Counted from the stretch's first letter, positions 7,626-17,051 are shown. The stretch: 64,000 nucleotides of DNA from Spirochaetaceae bacterium (GCA_025356015.1 JANXYO010000021.1:1-64000), one strand, 5' to 3'. Notes: generated from the letters alone by a model not told the origin. Translations and numbers: made by a program.

Positions 7626-8663
7626 ATGATGGCTTTCGCACTCTGGCACCCCGAACGATACCAAGGCCAGCGCAGGACGCGCCGCTACTTCGAGGGTTGG
7701 TACTTCAAGCAGGTGAGCGCCGACTTGAGCGAATCCTGGTCCTTCATACCGGGGATCTCCCGGGGCGAGGCTCGTGGCGAGGGCTATTCCTTCGTCCAGG
7801 TAATAGAGGGCTCCCAGGGCAGGACCTGGTGGTTCCAGTATCCCCTCGAGGCCTTCCGCGCCTCGTCCAAGGAGCTCTCGATCCAAGTGGGGGAGAGCAG
7901 CTTCGACTGGTCGGGTGCCCATCTCAGCCTGGCCGACGGGACGGCATCCTTTTACGGGGACATCTCCTACGATTGCTGCAAGCGTCTGCCCACGAGGCTC
8001 TTTTCACCCGGGGTCATGGGGCCCTTCTCCTTCGTGCCCTTCATGGAATGCCGCCACGGCCTTGTGTCCCTCGACCACGGCTTGCGGGGCCAACTTCTCG
8101 CCAATGGCAGGAGGGTCGACTTCGACGGGGGAAGGGGCTACGCGGAGAAGGACTGGGGCTCCTCGATGCCCGAGAGCTGGATCTGGACCCAGTCCAACAA
8201 CTTCGTGAGCTCGGGCGACTCCTTCATGCTCTCCGTCGCGCGCATCCCCTGGCTCGGCTCATCCTTCACGGGCTTTCTCTGCGTGGCCTCCCTCGGCGAC
8301 CGCCTCCTCGTGGAAGCGACCTATACGGGGGCAAGGCTGCGCGAGGTCTGCGTGGGCGATGGTATTGTGAAGGCCGTCATCGAGCGCGGCGGCGAGCTCA
8401 TCGAGGTGGAGGCCACAAGATCACGCGGAGGGATCCTCAGGGCGCCCGTGAACGGCCTGCTCTCGCGGCGCATAGCCGAGAGCATGGACGCCGTCCTAAG
8501 GCTCCGCTGGACGAGCTCGGGCCGTTTAGTCTTCGAGGGAGAGGCGCGCAATGCGGGGCTTGAGGTCGTGGGGAAGGCCGCCGGCCTCGGGTCGGTCGTC
8601 GTGGGCGGGACCGGGATCGCTTCGGCAGGTCTTCCCCTTGGCAGGGCTGCCTGCGGGCCCTAG
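7626..8663 (+). CDS. tocopherol cyclase-like protein
   Basis: 345 residues; AGGAGG precedes the tandem ATG ATG. The N-terminal WHPERYQG, RRYFEGWYFKQV and WSFIPGISRG, and the central GYAEKDWGSSMPESWIWTQSNNF, are the hallmark segments of the tocopherol cyclase family (PF14249), a lipocalin-like beta-barrel. Bacterial members are seldom characterised; a role in modifying or binding a prenyl or lipid compound is inference. No partner gene of tocopherol synthesis is nearby; it stands alone between ffh and an HD-domain gene. Confidence 0.85.
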   Translation: MMAFALWHPERYQGQRRTRRYFEGWYFKQVSADLSESWSFIPGISRGEARGEGYSFVQVIEGSQGRTWWFQYPLEAFRASSKELSIQVGESSFDWSGAHLSLADGTASFYGDISYDCCKRLPTRLFSPGVMGPFSFVPFMECRHGLVSLDHGLRGQLLANGRRVDFDGGRGYAEKDWGSSMPESWIWTQSNNFVSSGDSFMLSVARIPWLGSSFTGFLCVASLGDRLLVEATYTGARLREVCVGDGIVKAVIERGGELIEVEATRSRGGILRAPVNGLLSRRIAESMDAVLRLRWTSSGRLVFEGEARNAGLEVVGKAAGLGSVVVGGTGIASAGLPLGRAACGP

Positions 8664-8669
8664 GCTACC

Positions 8670-9236
8670 CTAAAGGGAGCCCTTGAGCCCGATCTCGGCC
8701 GCGACGGGCCGCATCGCGAGGATGGTCTCGCTGATCATGTCATCGAGGCCAATGCCGAGCCTCTCGGCCCCAAGCTCGATGATGTCCCTGCGCACCTTGG
8801 CGGCGAAGGCCGCAGTGCCCCACTTCTTTTTCACGGAGCGGGCCTCGATGTTGAGGACGCTCTTTGAGGGCCGCACGAGGGCGGCGGCGCCGATGAAGCC
8901 CGTGAGCTCGTCGGTGGCGAAGAGGACCTTCTCCATGTGGCTCACTGGCTCGACGTCGGTGCAGATGGTCCAGCCGTGGCTTTCCACGGCGCGGATAAAG
9001 GCCTCGGGATAGCCCGCGGCGGCGAGGATGGGCCTCGCGTACTTGAGGTGCTCCTCGGGGTGCCTCTGGTAATCGATATCGTGAAGCAGGCCCACGATGC
9101 CCCAGTACTCGATTTCCTCGCCGGCCTTCGCCGCGAAATGGCGCATGACGGCCTCGACGGCGAGGGCGTGGCGGAAGAGGGCCTCATCGTCGTTGTTCGC
9201 CCGCCAGAGTGCTATGGCTTCGTCGCGTGTGTGCAT
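8670..9236 (-). CDS. HD-domain phosphohydrolase
   Basis: 188 residues from the ATG at 9236 (CAGGAG just upstream; the longer frame begins before the terminator-like hairpin). It has the HD metal-binding pattern: RHALAVEAVMRHFA with H23, GLLHDIDYQRHP with H52-D53, and later SHG and ATDELTG. These are typical of small stand-alone HDIG hydrolases acting on nucleotides or other phosphoesters. Substrate unknown. Convergent with the tocopherol-cyclase-like gene. Confidence 0.85.
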   Translation of the reverse strand: MHTRDEAIALWRANNDDEALFRHALAVEAVMRHFAAKAGEEIEYWGIVGLLHDIDYQRHPEEHLKYARPILAAAGYPEAFIRAVESHGWTICTDVEPVSHMEKVLFATDELTGFIGAAALVRPSKSVLNIEARSVKKKWGTAAFAAKVRRDIIELGAERLGIGLDDMISETILAMRPVAAEIGLKGSL

Positions 9237-9257
9237 TTCGGTCTCCTGAAAAGGCAA

Positions 9258-9295
9258 TAAAAAACGGTATGCCTGGACGTCTGGTAGCATACCGT
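9258..9295 (-). terminator. rho-independent terminator of the ABC exporter operon
   Basis: On the minus strand ACGGTATGC pairs perfectly with GCATACCGT around a 14-nt loop and is followed by TTTTTT. It lies ~80 nt after the permease stop and before the HD gene start. Confidence 0.85.
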
Positions 9296-9376
9296 GTGAG
9301 GAGTTGCCCCCTCATTTTTATTTTCGGCATGGTCGATCCAAACTTGAGCACCAATGCGATCCCCCTTGAAGACGGC

Positions 9377-10405
9377 CTATTCCCACTTGAAGAGGGCCGC
9401 GGCGACGGCTGCGAAGCCCACCGTCATCCCGGCCATTACGAGCATGTCGAGGGAGACTGCGGCGAGCCCGGCCCCGTCCAGCATGATGGCCCTCGAGGCC
9501 TCGATGTAGTAGGTGATCGGGAAGATCCGCGACGCGGCCCTCATCACGGCCGGGGTGCCCTCGAGGGAGAAGAAGACTCCCGAGAAGATCATCATGGGCC
9601 AGGTGATGAGGTTCATGAGTCCGCCTGCCACCTCCTCGCTCCTGATCCGCGAGGAGAAGACCAGGCCAAGGGAGATCATGCAGAGGATGGAGAGCACGTT
9701 GACGAGGAAGAGGAGGGCCCAGGAGCCGACCATGCGGAAGTGGAGGAAGAGGTCGGTGCCCAGGAAGACGGCCCCCGACATCACCACGATTATGAAAAAG
9801 CGGGAGAGTACCTGGGAGCTCACGAACTCGAAGGCGCTCAAGGGGGTGGCCTTGAAGCGCTTGAGCACTCCGTTGCGTCTGTAGCGCACAATAACGAAGC
9901 CCACGCCCGAGAGGCTTCCAAAGAGTATGTTGATGCCGATGAGGCCGGGCACGAACCAGTCGACATAGCGTATCGGCGAGCCCGAGACGGTCTTCTTGGA
10001 GTAGGCCGCTTGGCCACCTCCGCCCCCCTGCTCCGCCACGGGTCCCAGCATGCGCTCAAGGACATAGCCGTTCGACGAGCTGGAATTGACGTAGTACTCC
10101 CGCTTGGCGTAGTCGATGACCATGTCGAGCTGGTGGTGGGCGAGCCTGTCCAGGGGCGTCGCCATCTCACCGTAGCCCAGGAACTGCAGGTGCTCATAAT
10201 GGAGGAAGGGGACGTCGCCCGCGCTGAGCGCGATGGGAGCCGGGCCGACCGTCCCTATCTTGTAGCTCGTGCCCCCTCCCCCCGGGAAGGCGAAGGCAAA
10301 GCCGAAGATGAGGAGGACGGGCAGGGCGATGTTCCACACAAGGGTGGACCTGTCCCTGAAAAACTCGAGATTCCTCGCCACGAAGACAGCCCAGAATCGT
10401 TTCAT
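9377..10405 (-). CDS. ABC-2 type exporter, permease subunit
   Basis: 342 residues from the ATG at 10405 (MKRFWAVFVARNLEFFRDR). One N-terminal membrane segment is followed by a ~150-residue extracytoplasmic domain and then five C-terminal segments (SGVGFVIVRYRRNGVLKRFKATP loop, then VNVLSILCMISLGLVF, NLITWPMMIFSGVFFSLEG), the layout of ABC2_membrane_3 permeases. The FSG.FF.LE motif is typical of drug or lipid exporters such as those of the YhhJ/NatB type. Paired with the ATPase gene immediately upstream on the same strand. Confidence 0.92.
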   Translation of the reverse strand: MKRFWAVFVARNLEFFRDRSTLVWNIALPVLLIFGFAFAFPGGGGTSYKIGTVGPAPIALSAGDVPFLHYEHLQFLGYGEMATPLDRLAHHQLDMVIDYAKREYYVNSSSSNGYVLERMLGPVAEQGGGGGQAAYSKKTVSGSPIRYVDWFVPGLIGINILFGSLSGVGFVIVRYRRNGVLKRFKATPLSAFEFVSSQVLSRFFIIVVMSGAVFLGTDLFLHFRMVGSWALLFLVNVLSILCMISLGLVFSSRIRSEEVAGGLMNLITWPMMIFSGVFFSLEGTPAVMRAASRIFPITYYIEASRAIMLDGAGLAAVSLDMLVMAGMTVGFAAVAAALFKWE

Positions 10406-10424
10406 AGCCTTCCCTTTTTGGGCA

Positions 10425-11321
10425 TCATTCCAGACCATAGCCCGTGAGCTTGAGGAAGAGGTCGTCGAGGTTGCGCCTCTCGACCGAGATCCCCCCGAGC
10501 TCGACGCCCTTCGCAACAAGCTCGCGCAGCGACGCGTCGACATCGTCGCATCGCAGGGCGACAAAGCCCTCGGCCGCCTCCGAGGGGCATGAGAAGGAGG
10601 TCCCGGCGGGGATGGCCGCACCGGGCAGGCGGATCACCGCCTCCCCGAAGTGCTTAAGGAGGAGTTCCCTTGGCTTCCCGCTCTCAATGATCCGGCCATG
10701 GTCCATGACGATCACCTCGTCGCAGAGGTACTCGGCCTCGTCCATGTAGTGGGTGGTGAGGATGACCGTCTTGCCCCTGGCCTTGATGCCCTCGATCAGC
10801 TTCCAGAAATTGCGCCTGGCGTGGGGGTCGAGACCCGTCGTGGGCTCGTCCAGGAAGAGGAGGTCGGGATCGTTGACCAGGGCTATGCCGAGAAGCATGC
10901 GCTGGCGCTGGCCGCCCGAGAGCTTGCGGTTGTCCCTGTCGATGAACTCCTCGAGGGAGCAGGCGGCGATGATCTCGTCCATGGGCCGGGGGTCGGGGTA
11001 GAGACGGGAAAAGAGGCCGAGGGTTTCCCTGACCGTGAGGAACTCCTGGAGGGAGGTATCCTGGAACTGGATCCCGATCCTTTCCTTGAAGCCCCGCTCC
11101 ACCGCCCGGCCCCTGTACAGGATCTGGCCAGAGTCGGGTTTGTGGATGGTTTCGATGACCTCGATCGCCGTGGTCTTGCCGGCTCCGTTGGGACCGAGGA
11201 TGCCAAAGCAGGAGCCCTCGCGGACGGAGAAGCTGATGCCGTCGACTGCCTTGACCTTGCCATAGGACTTGCGTAGTTCCCTCACCTCGAGAATGGGCTG
11301 TTTTTCTAGAGTGTCGAGCAT
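10425..11321 (-). CDS. ABC-2 type exporter, ATP-binding subunit
   Basis: 298 residues from the ATG at 11321. Walker A GPNGAGKT (residues 43-50), Q-loop GIQFQDTSL, signature LSGGQRQR, Walker B LLFLDEPTTGLD and the switch TTHYMDEAE, followed by a ~70-residue C-terminal domain as in drug-exporter ATPases (DrrA/CcmA class). It would power the permease encoded 20 bp downstream. Substrate unknown. A promoter at 11331-11360 places the transcript start essentially at the ATG. Confidence 0.95.
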   Translation of the reverse strand: MLDTLEKQPILEVRELRKSYGKVKAVDGISFSVREGSCFGILGPNGAGKTTAIEVIETIHKPDSGQILYRGRAVERGFKERIGIQFQDTSLQEFLTVRETLGLFSRLYPDPRPMDEIIAACSLEEFIDRDNRKLSGGQRQRMLLGIALVNDPDLLFLDEPTTGLDPHARRNFWKLIEGIKARGKTVILTTHYMDEAEYLCDEVIVMDHGRIIESGKPRELLLKHFGEAVIRLPGAAIPAGTSFSCPSEAAEGFVALRCDDVDASLRELVAKGVELGGISVERRNLDDLFLKLTGYGLE

Positions 11322-11330
11322 TGTGGTGGG

Positions 11331-11360
11331 AAAATACTGCCTCTGCCTCGGCTTTGGCAA
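11331..11360 (-). promoter_or_regulatory. promoter of ABC exporter operon, leaderless type
   Basis: On the minus strand: TTGCCA (11355-11360), 18-bp spacer, TATTTT (11331-11336), with 9 nt to the ATG at 11321. No ribosome binding site is seen before the ATG. Confidence 0.65.
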
Positions 11361-11400
11361 AACAAAACGCCCGATCAAAGGCGGCCGCCCGTGCAGATTC

Positions 11401-13275
11401 CTAAGCGGGGCGGCCTTCTCCCAGGACCTCGAGATGGTAGCGGGCCGATTCGGCGACGCTTGCATATACCGCCGCCGATTGCTCGAGGCTCTCCTTGAGG
11501 TCGCGGGCGCGCCTGGCCAGGAGCCTGGACATGGGCGGCATGAGGAATCCCGCGACATCCTTTGCCGCGCTCGCGAGGATGAGTGCGTCGCTCCTGTCAA
11601 GGAGCTCGAGCAGATCCCCAAGGTCTCCCAGGCCAGCCGCGTTCCGGGCCGCGGCCTCGCGTGCGGCAGCATGGGCTGTCTCGGCGGCCCGCGCTATCGC
11701 CTCAAGAGCGGCAAGCAGGGAGACCAGCCCCTCCTCGCCCTTGCCCTCGGCCGAGGCCGGTGCCTGCCAGAGCGCGAGACAATCGAGGGACTGGTCGATC
11801 CTGGGTCGCAGGACCGGTCGGGCAAGAAGCTCCTCGACCGGGCCGCAGATCATGCCCGGTATCGCGAGGCCTCCGGGGCAGAGGGAGAACGTGGTCGGGG
11901 AATCGCTACGCGCAAGACGGCTCTCGAACCACCATGCGTAGAGGCTCATGCGCTCGTCGGTGAGGACCTCTCCCCCCTCGTTCGAGGCCGCCTTGAAACA
12001 GCGGGAATCAAGAAGGGCAGCCGCCAGGCTCGTCGAGCCGGGCCTGAGCCTCCTGCCTGTGGCGAGGGACCTCTGCTCGAAAAGGCTCGCCCCGGCATGG
12101 GTGGAGCCACCGGGAAAGCCGAGGTCGAGACCGGCCATCCATATCTCGGGACAGCCCATGAGACGGGCCAGGTCCCAGGCGCTCGTCGCGACCGAGCCCC
12201 CGGCCCCGAGGGAGCCCCTGATGCCCGAGAGCGACTCGATCGCCCTGCCCAGGGGGAAGAGGCTCCCGCCGAGGAAGAGGCTCCGCGAGCGGCGGCGGAA
12301 CACGGCTGGCCAGGCCGCCGATTCCGAGACCAGGAAGGATCCCGGGCTCTCAAGATCGGCGACGTGTCTCCAGTTCCAGTATTGGGGATCGACGACGACG
12401 AGGAAGTCGGGCTCTATTCCCACGCGGAGGATGCTCCTGAGGGCCGTGTCCACGCAGACGATGAGGGCGCGCCGCGAGATCTCGCGCACATGGGGCAGGA
12501 CGAGGTCGAGGCTCGGGCCAGCCGCGAGGACAAGGGCGGGGATCCCAGCGAAGGCCCCCTCGAGCTCGGAGACCCCCCTCGCCTCGGCTATGTGGCCGAT
12601 GCTGCGCGCGAGGTTTCGCACCCAGAGCCTGCCGAAACGCCTCAGGGTGTTCTCGTTGATCGATGTCTTGGCGAGCCAGCGCCTCGCCGCCGCGGCCGCC
12701 CTCCCATACCAGTCCTCGCGGTACTGCTCGGCCGCCCTCAGGGCCAGGATGCCCGCCTTGGCCGCACCCGAAAGCTCGAGGGCCCCGATGAGGGCCTCGG
12801 GCTCCCCGCCGACCATGAAGCCGAGCCTCTCGTCGCCGAGCAGGGCCGAGAGGTCCCGCAGGCCGAGGGCAGCCTTGAGCATGCCCGCCTCGGCCTCGAC
12901 CACGAGGATGCGCTCGGCACCCGCCTCGAGACAGGCCTCGGCCTGGTAGCCTAGGCCAAAACCGAGGAGGACGGCGCAGTCCTCCCCGCGGGAGAGACAG
13001 GCCGAGGCGAGCCTGCGCGCCTCGGCGCGGGGCGAGCGGGTGGAGTGGAGCCAGGGCCCTCCCGCCAGGCGGGCCGTCGGGTCCCCCGATGGGGTCAGGT
13101 CGGCCTCGAGCCCTTCGGCAGGGCTCGCCTCAAGGATCCTGGCCAGGCCAGGGAAGCGTGCGCCCACTGCCTCGAGGTTGGCGGCCAGGAGGGCTGCCCT
13201 GTCCCAGACGGGGAGTCCAGAGCCGGCGCGAGGACCGGAGCCCGGAGCGGGCTCGGCCCCGGCTGGCGGGCTCAC
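11401..13275 (-). CDS. DUF115 / MptE-like motility-associated glycosyltransferase
   Basis: 624 residues, GTG start overlapping the PBP stop (GTGA). The central part carries the DUF115 (PF01973) core: FAGIPALVLAAGPSLD, a CVDTALRSILRVGIEPDFLVVVDPQ segment, GGSVATSAWDLARLMGCPEIWMAGLDLGF. Proteins of this type are called motility-associated factors (Maf) and transfer nonulosonic acids such as pseudaminic acid to flagellins. An N-terminal Rossmann-like region precedes it (LLGFGLGYQAEACLEAGAERILVVEAE). Flagellin modification fits a spirochaete but no flagellar gene is near. It sits third in a lepB-PBP operon. Confidence 0.85.
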   Translation of the reverse strand: MSPPAGAEPAPGSGPRAGSGLPVWDRAALLAANLEAVGARFPGLARILEASPAEGLEADLTPSGDPTARLAGGPWLHSTRSPRAEARRLASACLSRGEDCAVLLGFGLGYQAEACLEAGAERILVVEAEAGMLKAALGLRDLSALLGDERLGFMVGGEPEALIGALELSGAAKAGILALRAAEQYREDWYGRAAAAARRWLAKTSINENTLRRFGRLWVRNLARSIGHIAEARGVSELEGAFAGIPALVLAAGPSLDLVLPHVREISRRALIVCVDTALRSILRVGIEPDFLVVVDPQYWNWRHVADLESPGSFLVSESAAWPAVFRRRSRSLFLGGSLFPLGRAIESLSGIRGSLGAGGSVATSAWDLARLMGCPEIWMAGLDLGFPGGSTHAGASLFEQRSLATGRRLRPGSTSLAAALLDSRCFKAASNEGGEVLTDERMSLYAWWFESRLARSDSPTTFSLCPGGLAIPGMICGPVEELLARPVLRPRIDQSLDCLALWQAPASAEGKGEEGLVSLLAALEAIARAAETAHAAAREAAARNAAGLGDLGDLLELLDRSDALILASAAKDVAGFLMPPMSRLLARRARDLKESLEQSAAVYASVAESARYHLEVLGEGRPA

Positions 13276-15164
13276 TTGAGCTCCAGGAAGATCTCGGTGC
13301 CGGGAGGCACGGGAGTCCCCGCGGCGGGCCTCTGGGCCGATACATATCCTTCGCCCTCGATGTGGACGATGAGGTCCTTGCGCGCGAGCAAGGGGAGCAG
13401 GAGGCGCTTTGGGGTCCCGGTAAGGTCGGGCATGGTGTCCCCGATGCTCGCTGCCTCGGCCCTCGGGATGGCGATCCTCCCCGGGTGGAGGACGGCTGGA
13501 CTTGCTCCCCGGGGCAGGTCGGTCAGGCTCAGGATGGCCTCGGTCGCGTCCTTGATGACGGGGGCGGCGATGCGGCCGCCGTAATAGGATTCCCCCGTGG
13601 GCTTCACGATAGCGAGGTAAAGGACGATGCGGGGCTCCTCGGCCGGGAAGATGGCGAGGGTCGAGGCTATATAGTCCTTCTCGGAATAGCGCCTTGTCTG
13701 GGGATCGATCATCTGGGCCGTGCCAGTCTTCACGGCCATCCTCACGTCCTTGACCTTGGCCCGCCTGCCCGTCCCGCTCGCGCTTGAGACGGTCTCCATC
13801 GAGGCGAGGATGGAGCTCGCGGTCTCGGCGGACACGGCCCTGCGCACCACCTGGGGGGCGTTCTCGTAGACCGTCGTACCGTCGGGGGCGGCCACCTTCC
13901 TCACGATGATCGGCTTTAGCATCACCCCGCCATTGGCGATCGCAGTCGCTGCCGTGGTCATCTGGAGGGCGGTGACCAGTATCTCCTGGCCCATGGCAAT
14001 GGTCGGCTTCGAGCGCAGGGACCAGGTCTCGGGCGAGCGCAGGGCACCCGGGCTCTCGCCGGCGAGGGCCAGGCCCAGACGGGAGCCGAAGCCAAAGCCA
14101 CGCAGGCGCTCGTAGAAGTCCAGGGCCTGGACCGTGTCCGAGGCGTAGGCGGCGCCGGCGTTGCAGCTGTACTCGAGGATGTGCTCGATGTCCACGGTGC
14201 CATGGACGGCCAGGCACTTGATGGTGATCGGCTCGCCCGAGGGGGCCGTCCTGTGGTAGGCCCCGTCGCAGTAGAAGGTGGAACGGGTGTCTGCCCCGCC
14301 CAGATCGAGGACCGAAGCCATGGAGAAGACCTTGAAGACCGAGCCTGGCTCGTAGGCGTAGACGCTCGGCCAGTCATACCAGGCCTCGGCCGGGGCCATG
14401 AGGTACTCGTTAGGGTCGAAGTCGGGCTCGGCCACATAGGCGAGGATCTCGCCCGAGCGGGCGTCGGCGGCCACGAGGATGACGGATTGGGCCCCCGTGT
14501 CGCTGATCGCCTTGCGCGCGACCTCCTCGAGGGAGAACTGTATGTCCGAGTCGATGGTGAGGCTGACGCTGTTGCCCCGGAAGGGGACGCGGGGGTCGGC
14601 GGGCCTCACCGCCTTCGCCCCGCCCGAGAGGTCCTCGTCGTAGCGAGCCTCGACGCCGGCGAGGCCCTTGTTGGCGTCGCCGACAAAGCCGACGAGGTGG
14701 GAGGCGAGGCGCTTCTCGGGATAGAGCCTGCCTGCGACCTTCTCGACGACGATGCCGGAGAAGGCCCCGGTGGCCCTTCCTTCCTGGATGGCCCGGGCGA
14801 CCTGGGGCTGGACGCGCTTCCTAAGATAGAAGAAATCGGCCTTCTCGGTCTTCAGGCGGCCAAGGAGATCTGCGTCCTCGATGCCGAGTATGGCGGCGAG
14901 GCGCCTGGCCTCGGCAGGGAAGGCATCGCTCTGGATCTCGGGCTTCCAGACGGCGATGTTGTAAAGGGGCGAGTCGAGGGCCAGGTAGCGGCCGGAGCGG
15001 TCGGTGATGGGCCCCCGCTCGACCTCCTGGAAGGCCGAGGCGTCCGTGGCGGTCGGGGAGAGGGCCAGGCTTGCATAGCGGATGACGATGACGAGGGTGA
15101 AAATCCCCAGGAGGGCAATGACTGACCAATAGCGAAAGGCTCGTCGGTTCATTGCTCCGCCCAT
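13272..15164 (-). CDS. class B penicillin-binding protein (FtsI/SpoVD-like) with PASTA domain
   Basis: 630 residues (an ATG at 15152 is an alternative start). An N-terminal membrane anchor (YWSVIALLGIFTLVIVIRYA) leads to a dimerisation domain (RGPITDRSGRYLA), then the transpeptidase: SVFK with nucleophile S275 and K278, the SxN motif YSCNAG, and KTGTAQ. A C-terminal PASTA-like domain (MPDLTGTPKRLLLPLLARKDL) ends the protein. Such enzymes cross-link septal peptidoglycan. It overlaps lepB upstream and the DUF115 gene downstream, so the three are one transcription unit. Confidence 0.95.
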   Translation of the reverse strand: MGGAMNRRAFRYWSVIALLGIFTLVIVIRYASLALSPTATDASAFQEVERGPITDRSGRYLALDSPLYNIAVWKPEIQSDAFPAEARRLAAILGIEDADLLGRLKTEKADFFYLRKRVQPQVARAIQEGRATGAFSGIVVEKVAGRLYPEKRLASHLVGFVGDANKGLAGVEARYDEDLSGGAKAVRPADPRVPFRGNSVSLTIDSDIQFSLEEVARKAISDTGAQSVILVAADARSGEILAYVAEPDFDPNEYLMAPAEAWYDWPSVYAYEPGSVFKVFSMASVLDLGGADTRSTFYCDGAYHRTAPSGEPITIKCLAVHGTVDIEHILEYSCNAGAAYASDTVQALDFYERLRGFGFGSRLGLALAGESPGALRSPETWSLRSKPTIAMGQEILVTALQMTTAATAIANGGVMLKPIIVRKVAAPDGTTVYENAPQVVRRAVSAETASSILASMETVSSASGTGRRAKVKDVRMAVKTGTAQMIDPQTRRYSEKDYIASTLAIFPAEEPRIVLYLAIVKPTGESYYGGRIAAPVIKDATEAILSLTDLPRGASPAVLHPGRIAIPRAEAASIGDTMPDLTGTPKRLLLPLLARKDLIVHIEGEGYVSAQRPAAGTPVPPGTEIFLELK

Positions 15165-15667
15165 TTTCCGAAGGATAGCACCTTACCGCTGACCGCCTCA
15201 ATCGGCACCGGGCCGTAGTCCCGGGAATCGACCGATTCCCGGGGATTGTCCCCAAGAAGGAAAAGGCTGCCCCTGGGGATCTCTGGCCTTGCGCCCAACC
15301 TCTGCACGGCATCGCTGCGCAGCTCGACGTCGATTCCGGGACCAAGGAGGCGCTGGGCCTCGACCACGAGGAAGGCGGGACCGATGGAAACCGCCCGCTT
15401 GACGACCCCAGCCGAGCTTTGGGGGTTGGAGGCTGCCACGAGGTCCCCGCGCCGGGGCATCGCCCAGGTGAGGAAGTAGCCGCCCCCGAAGGGCCGGGCG
15501 AGCCCGTAGGCGCATCGCAGGACGAGGACGACCGAGCCGGGAGAGAGGGAGGGAAGCATCGAGCGGCCATCGACCACGGCCAGGTCAAGGACAAAGGCCT
15601 TGGTAGTGAGGACGATAAGGGTGACGGCTATGACGGCCCTTCCCGGCCGCAAGATCGATCGGGCCAT
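15149..15667 (-). CDS. lepB: signal peptidase I
   Basis: 172 residues. Single N-terminal anchor (AVIAVTLIVLTTKAFV), then GRSMLPSL with catalytic S36, VVKRAV with general base K90, and GDNPRESVDSRDYGPVP (box E). Signal peptidase I cleaves Sec and Tat signal peptides at the outer face of the membrane. It is at the short end of the family. It overlaps the PBP start by 16 bp. The promoter lies so close to the ATG that the mRNA is probably leaderless. Confidence 0.95.
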   Translation of the reverse strand: MARSILRPGRAVIAVTLIVLTTKAFVLDLAVVDGRSMLPSLSPGSVVLVLRCAYGLARPFGGGYFLTWAMPRRGDLVAASNPQSSAGVVKRAVSIGPAFLVVEAQRLLGPGIDVELRSDAVQRLGARPEIPRGSLFLLGDNPRESVDSRDYGPVPIEAVSGKVLSFGKWAEQ

Positions 15668-15675
15668 GCGTGCCG

Positions 15676-15704
15676 ACTATAATGCCCCGCCCCCGAATTG
15701 TCGA
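15676..15704 (-). promoter_or_regulatory. lepB operon promoter, leaderless type
   Basis: On the minus strand: TCGACA (15699-15704), 17-bp spacer, TATAGT (15676-15681), 8 nt before the lepB ATG at 15667. Its -10 overlaps a TATAAT on the plus strand (15678-15683) that serves the divergent endopeptidase gene. Confidence 0.65.
15678..15683 (+). promoter_or_regulatory. -10 box of the M23 endopeptidase gene
   Basis: Perfect TATAAT; the -35 region (TCGATC, 17 bp upstream) is poor. It lies downstream of the first possible start codon (15670), so translation should begin at 15721. Confidence 0.5.
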
Positions 15705-15720
15705 TAAGACAGTAAGCGCC

Positions 15721-17019
15721 ATGGATAGCCTCATAGCCCGACAGAAGATCGCACGCCGCCGCCCCTTCTCCATCGCGCCGGCCCCCAGGAAACAAGCCTT
15801 CCCCAAAATCCTCGGTCCGAAGGGCGGCGGCTCACGCCCCAGGCCTCCCGTTGACTACCTCTTCCTCGAGGGATCGGCGGGCCCATCAAGCGGCGCGAGG
15901 CCGGGACCCAAGACCTCGTGGTTACCGGCGCAGTCCCCCTTCCGCTCGAGGGCGAGGAGGGGTTATTCCAGAAAGGGCCTGGCCCTGAGCGGGATTGTCT
16001 CGCGGATCAAGGCCGCTTTGGGCTCGCTCCTCCTTCGCGCGAAGGTCAGCGCCGCGAGGCCAAAGCCTCCCTTGAGTCCGGTCCGCATACTGATCCTCCT
16101 CGCCGCCGGGACGGCCCTCCTGGGCGCGGGGCTCGCCCTCTCCCTTTCCCTGGCCAGGACTCTCGCCTTCCCCCTGCCCGCGACGGGCCTGCTTCCGAAA
16201 TCCCAGCCGATCGACGCCTTCATCCTTGACTATGTCTCGCCCGAACTTGCCGACGACTTGAGCGATCCCGGCGACCTGGCCCCCGCCCCGCCCCCCACCC
16301 TCGAGGTCTCGACCTACACGGTCAAGGCGGGGGACAGCCTGCCCAGGGTGGCCCAGCGTTTTGGCCTCAATGTCGACACCCTGGTCTCGATGAACGGGAC
16401 CAGCGCGATCAAGGCCTTCAAGACGGGAACAGAGCTCAAGGTGCCCAACATGAACGGCATCGTCCACAGGGTCGCCGCGGGGCAGAGCATGGGCAGCATC
16501 GCCAGGCTCTACAAGAGCGACATCACCCGGCTGGTGGACGCGAACGACCTTGGAACGACCGTGATCAGGCCCGGACAGGTCCTCTTCATTCCCGGGGCCC
16601 GCCTGAGCGAGGCCGAGCTGCGCAAGGTCTTCGGGGACAAGGTCGCCTGGCCCGCCCGCGGCCCCCTTTCCTCGTATTTCGGCTACAGGGCCGACCCCTT
16701 CACCGGGGTCCGCTCCTACCACGCCGGCATCGACATCGTGGTTGCCCCGGGAACCCCGGTGCGCGCCGCCATGGACGGGGTGGTGGCCGACCTTGGCTAC
16801 AATCCCAACTTCGGCAATTACGTGATCCTGAGCCACGCCGACGGCCTGCAGACTCTCTACGGCCACCTGAGCGCCCACAAGACCTCGATCGGGGCGAGGG
16901 TGGCCCAGGGGACGGTCATCGGCCTCTCCGGCAGCACGGGCTACAGCACGGGGCCCCACCTCCACTTCGGCCTGTACCGCAGGGGAGCGCCCATGAATCC
17001 CTTGAAGTTCCTGAAATAG
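15721..17019 (+). CDS. LysM and M23 metallo-endopeptidase, membrane anchored
   Basis: 432 residues from the ATG at 15721, chosen because the promoter -10 lies after the 15670 ATG. A long basic, Pro-rich cytoplasmic N-terminus precedes one membrane segment (ILILLAAGTALLGAGLALSLS). Two LysM domains follow (YTVKAGDSLPRVAQRFGL; VHRVAAGQSMGSIARLY), then an M23 (lysostaphin-type) domain with HAGIDI and HLHFGLY zinc ligands. M23 enzymes cut peptidoglycan cross-bridges or regulate amidases at division. Divergent from the lepB-PBP operon, matching a cell-wall role. Confidence 0.95.
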   Translation: MDSLIARQKIARRRPFSIAPAPRKQAFPKILGPKGGGSRPRPPVDYLFLEGSAGPSSGARPGPKTSWLPAQSPFRSRARRGYSRKGLALSGIVSRIKAALGSLLLRAKVSAARPKPPLSPVRILILLAAGTALLGAGLALSLSLARTLAFPLPATGLLPKSQPIDAFILDYVSPELADDLSDPGDLAPAPPPTLEVSTYTVKAGDSLPRVAQRFGLNVDTLVSMNGTSAIKAFKTGTELKVPNMNGIVHRVAAGQSMGSIARLYKSDITRLVDANDLGTTVIRPGQVLFIPGARLSEAELRKVFGDKVAWPARGPLSSYFGYRADPFTGVRSYHAGIDIVVAPGTPVRAAMDGVVADLGYNPNFGNYVILSHADGLQTLYGHLSAHKTSIGARVAQGTVIGLSGSTGYSTGPHLHFGLYRRGAPMNPLKFLK

Positions 17020-17051
17020 TGTCTAAAATATAACTGACCCGGCGAACGGCC

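Noticed and set aside
6284-8563. 759-codon plus-strand frame opposite ffh
   Set aside because: Antisense to ffh and out of frame with the tocopherol-cyclase-like gene; no recognisable motif.
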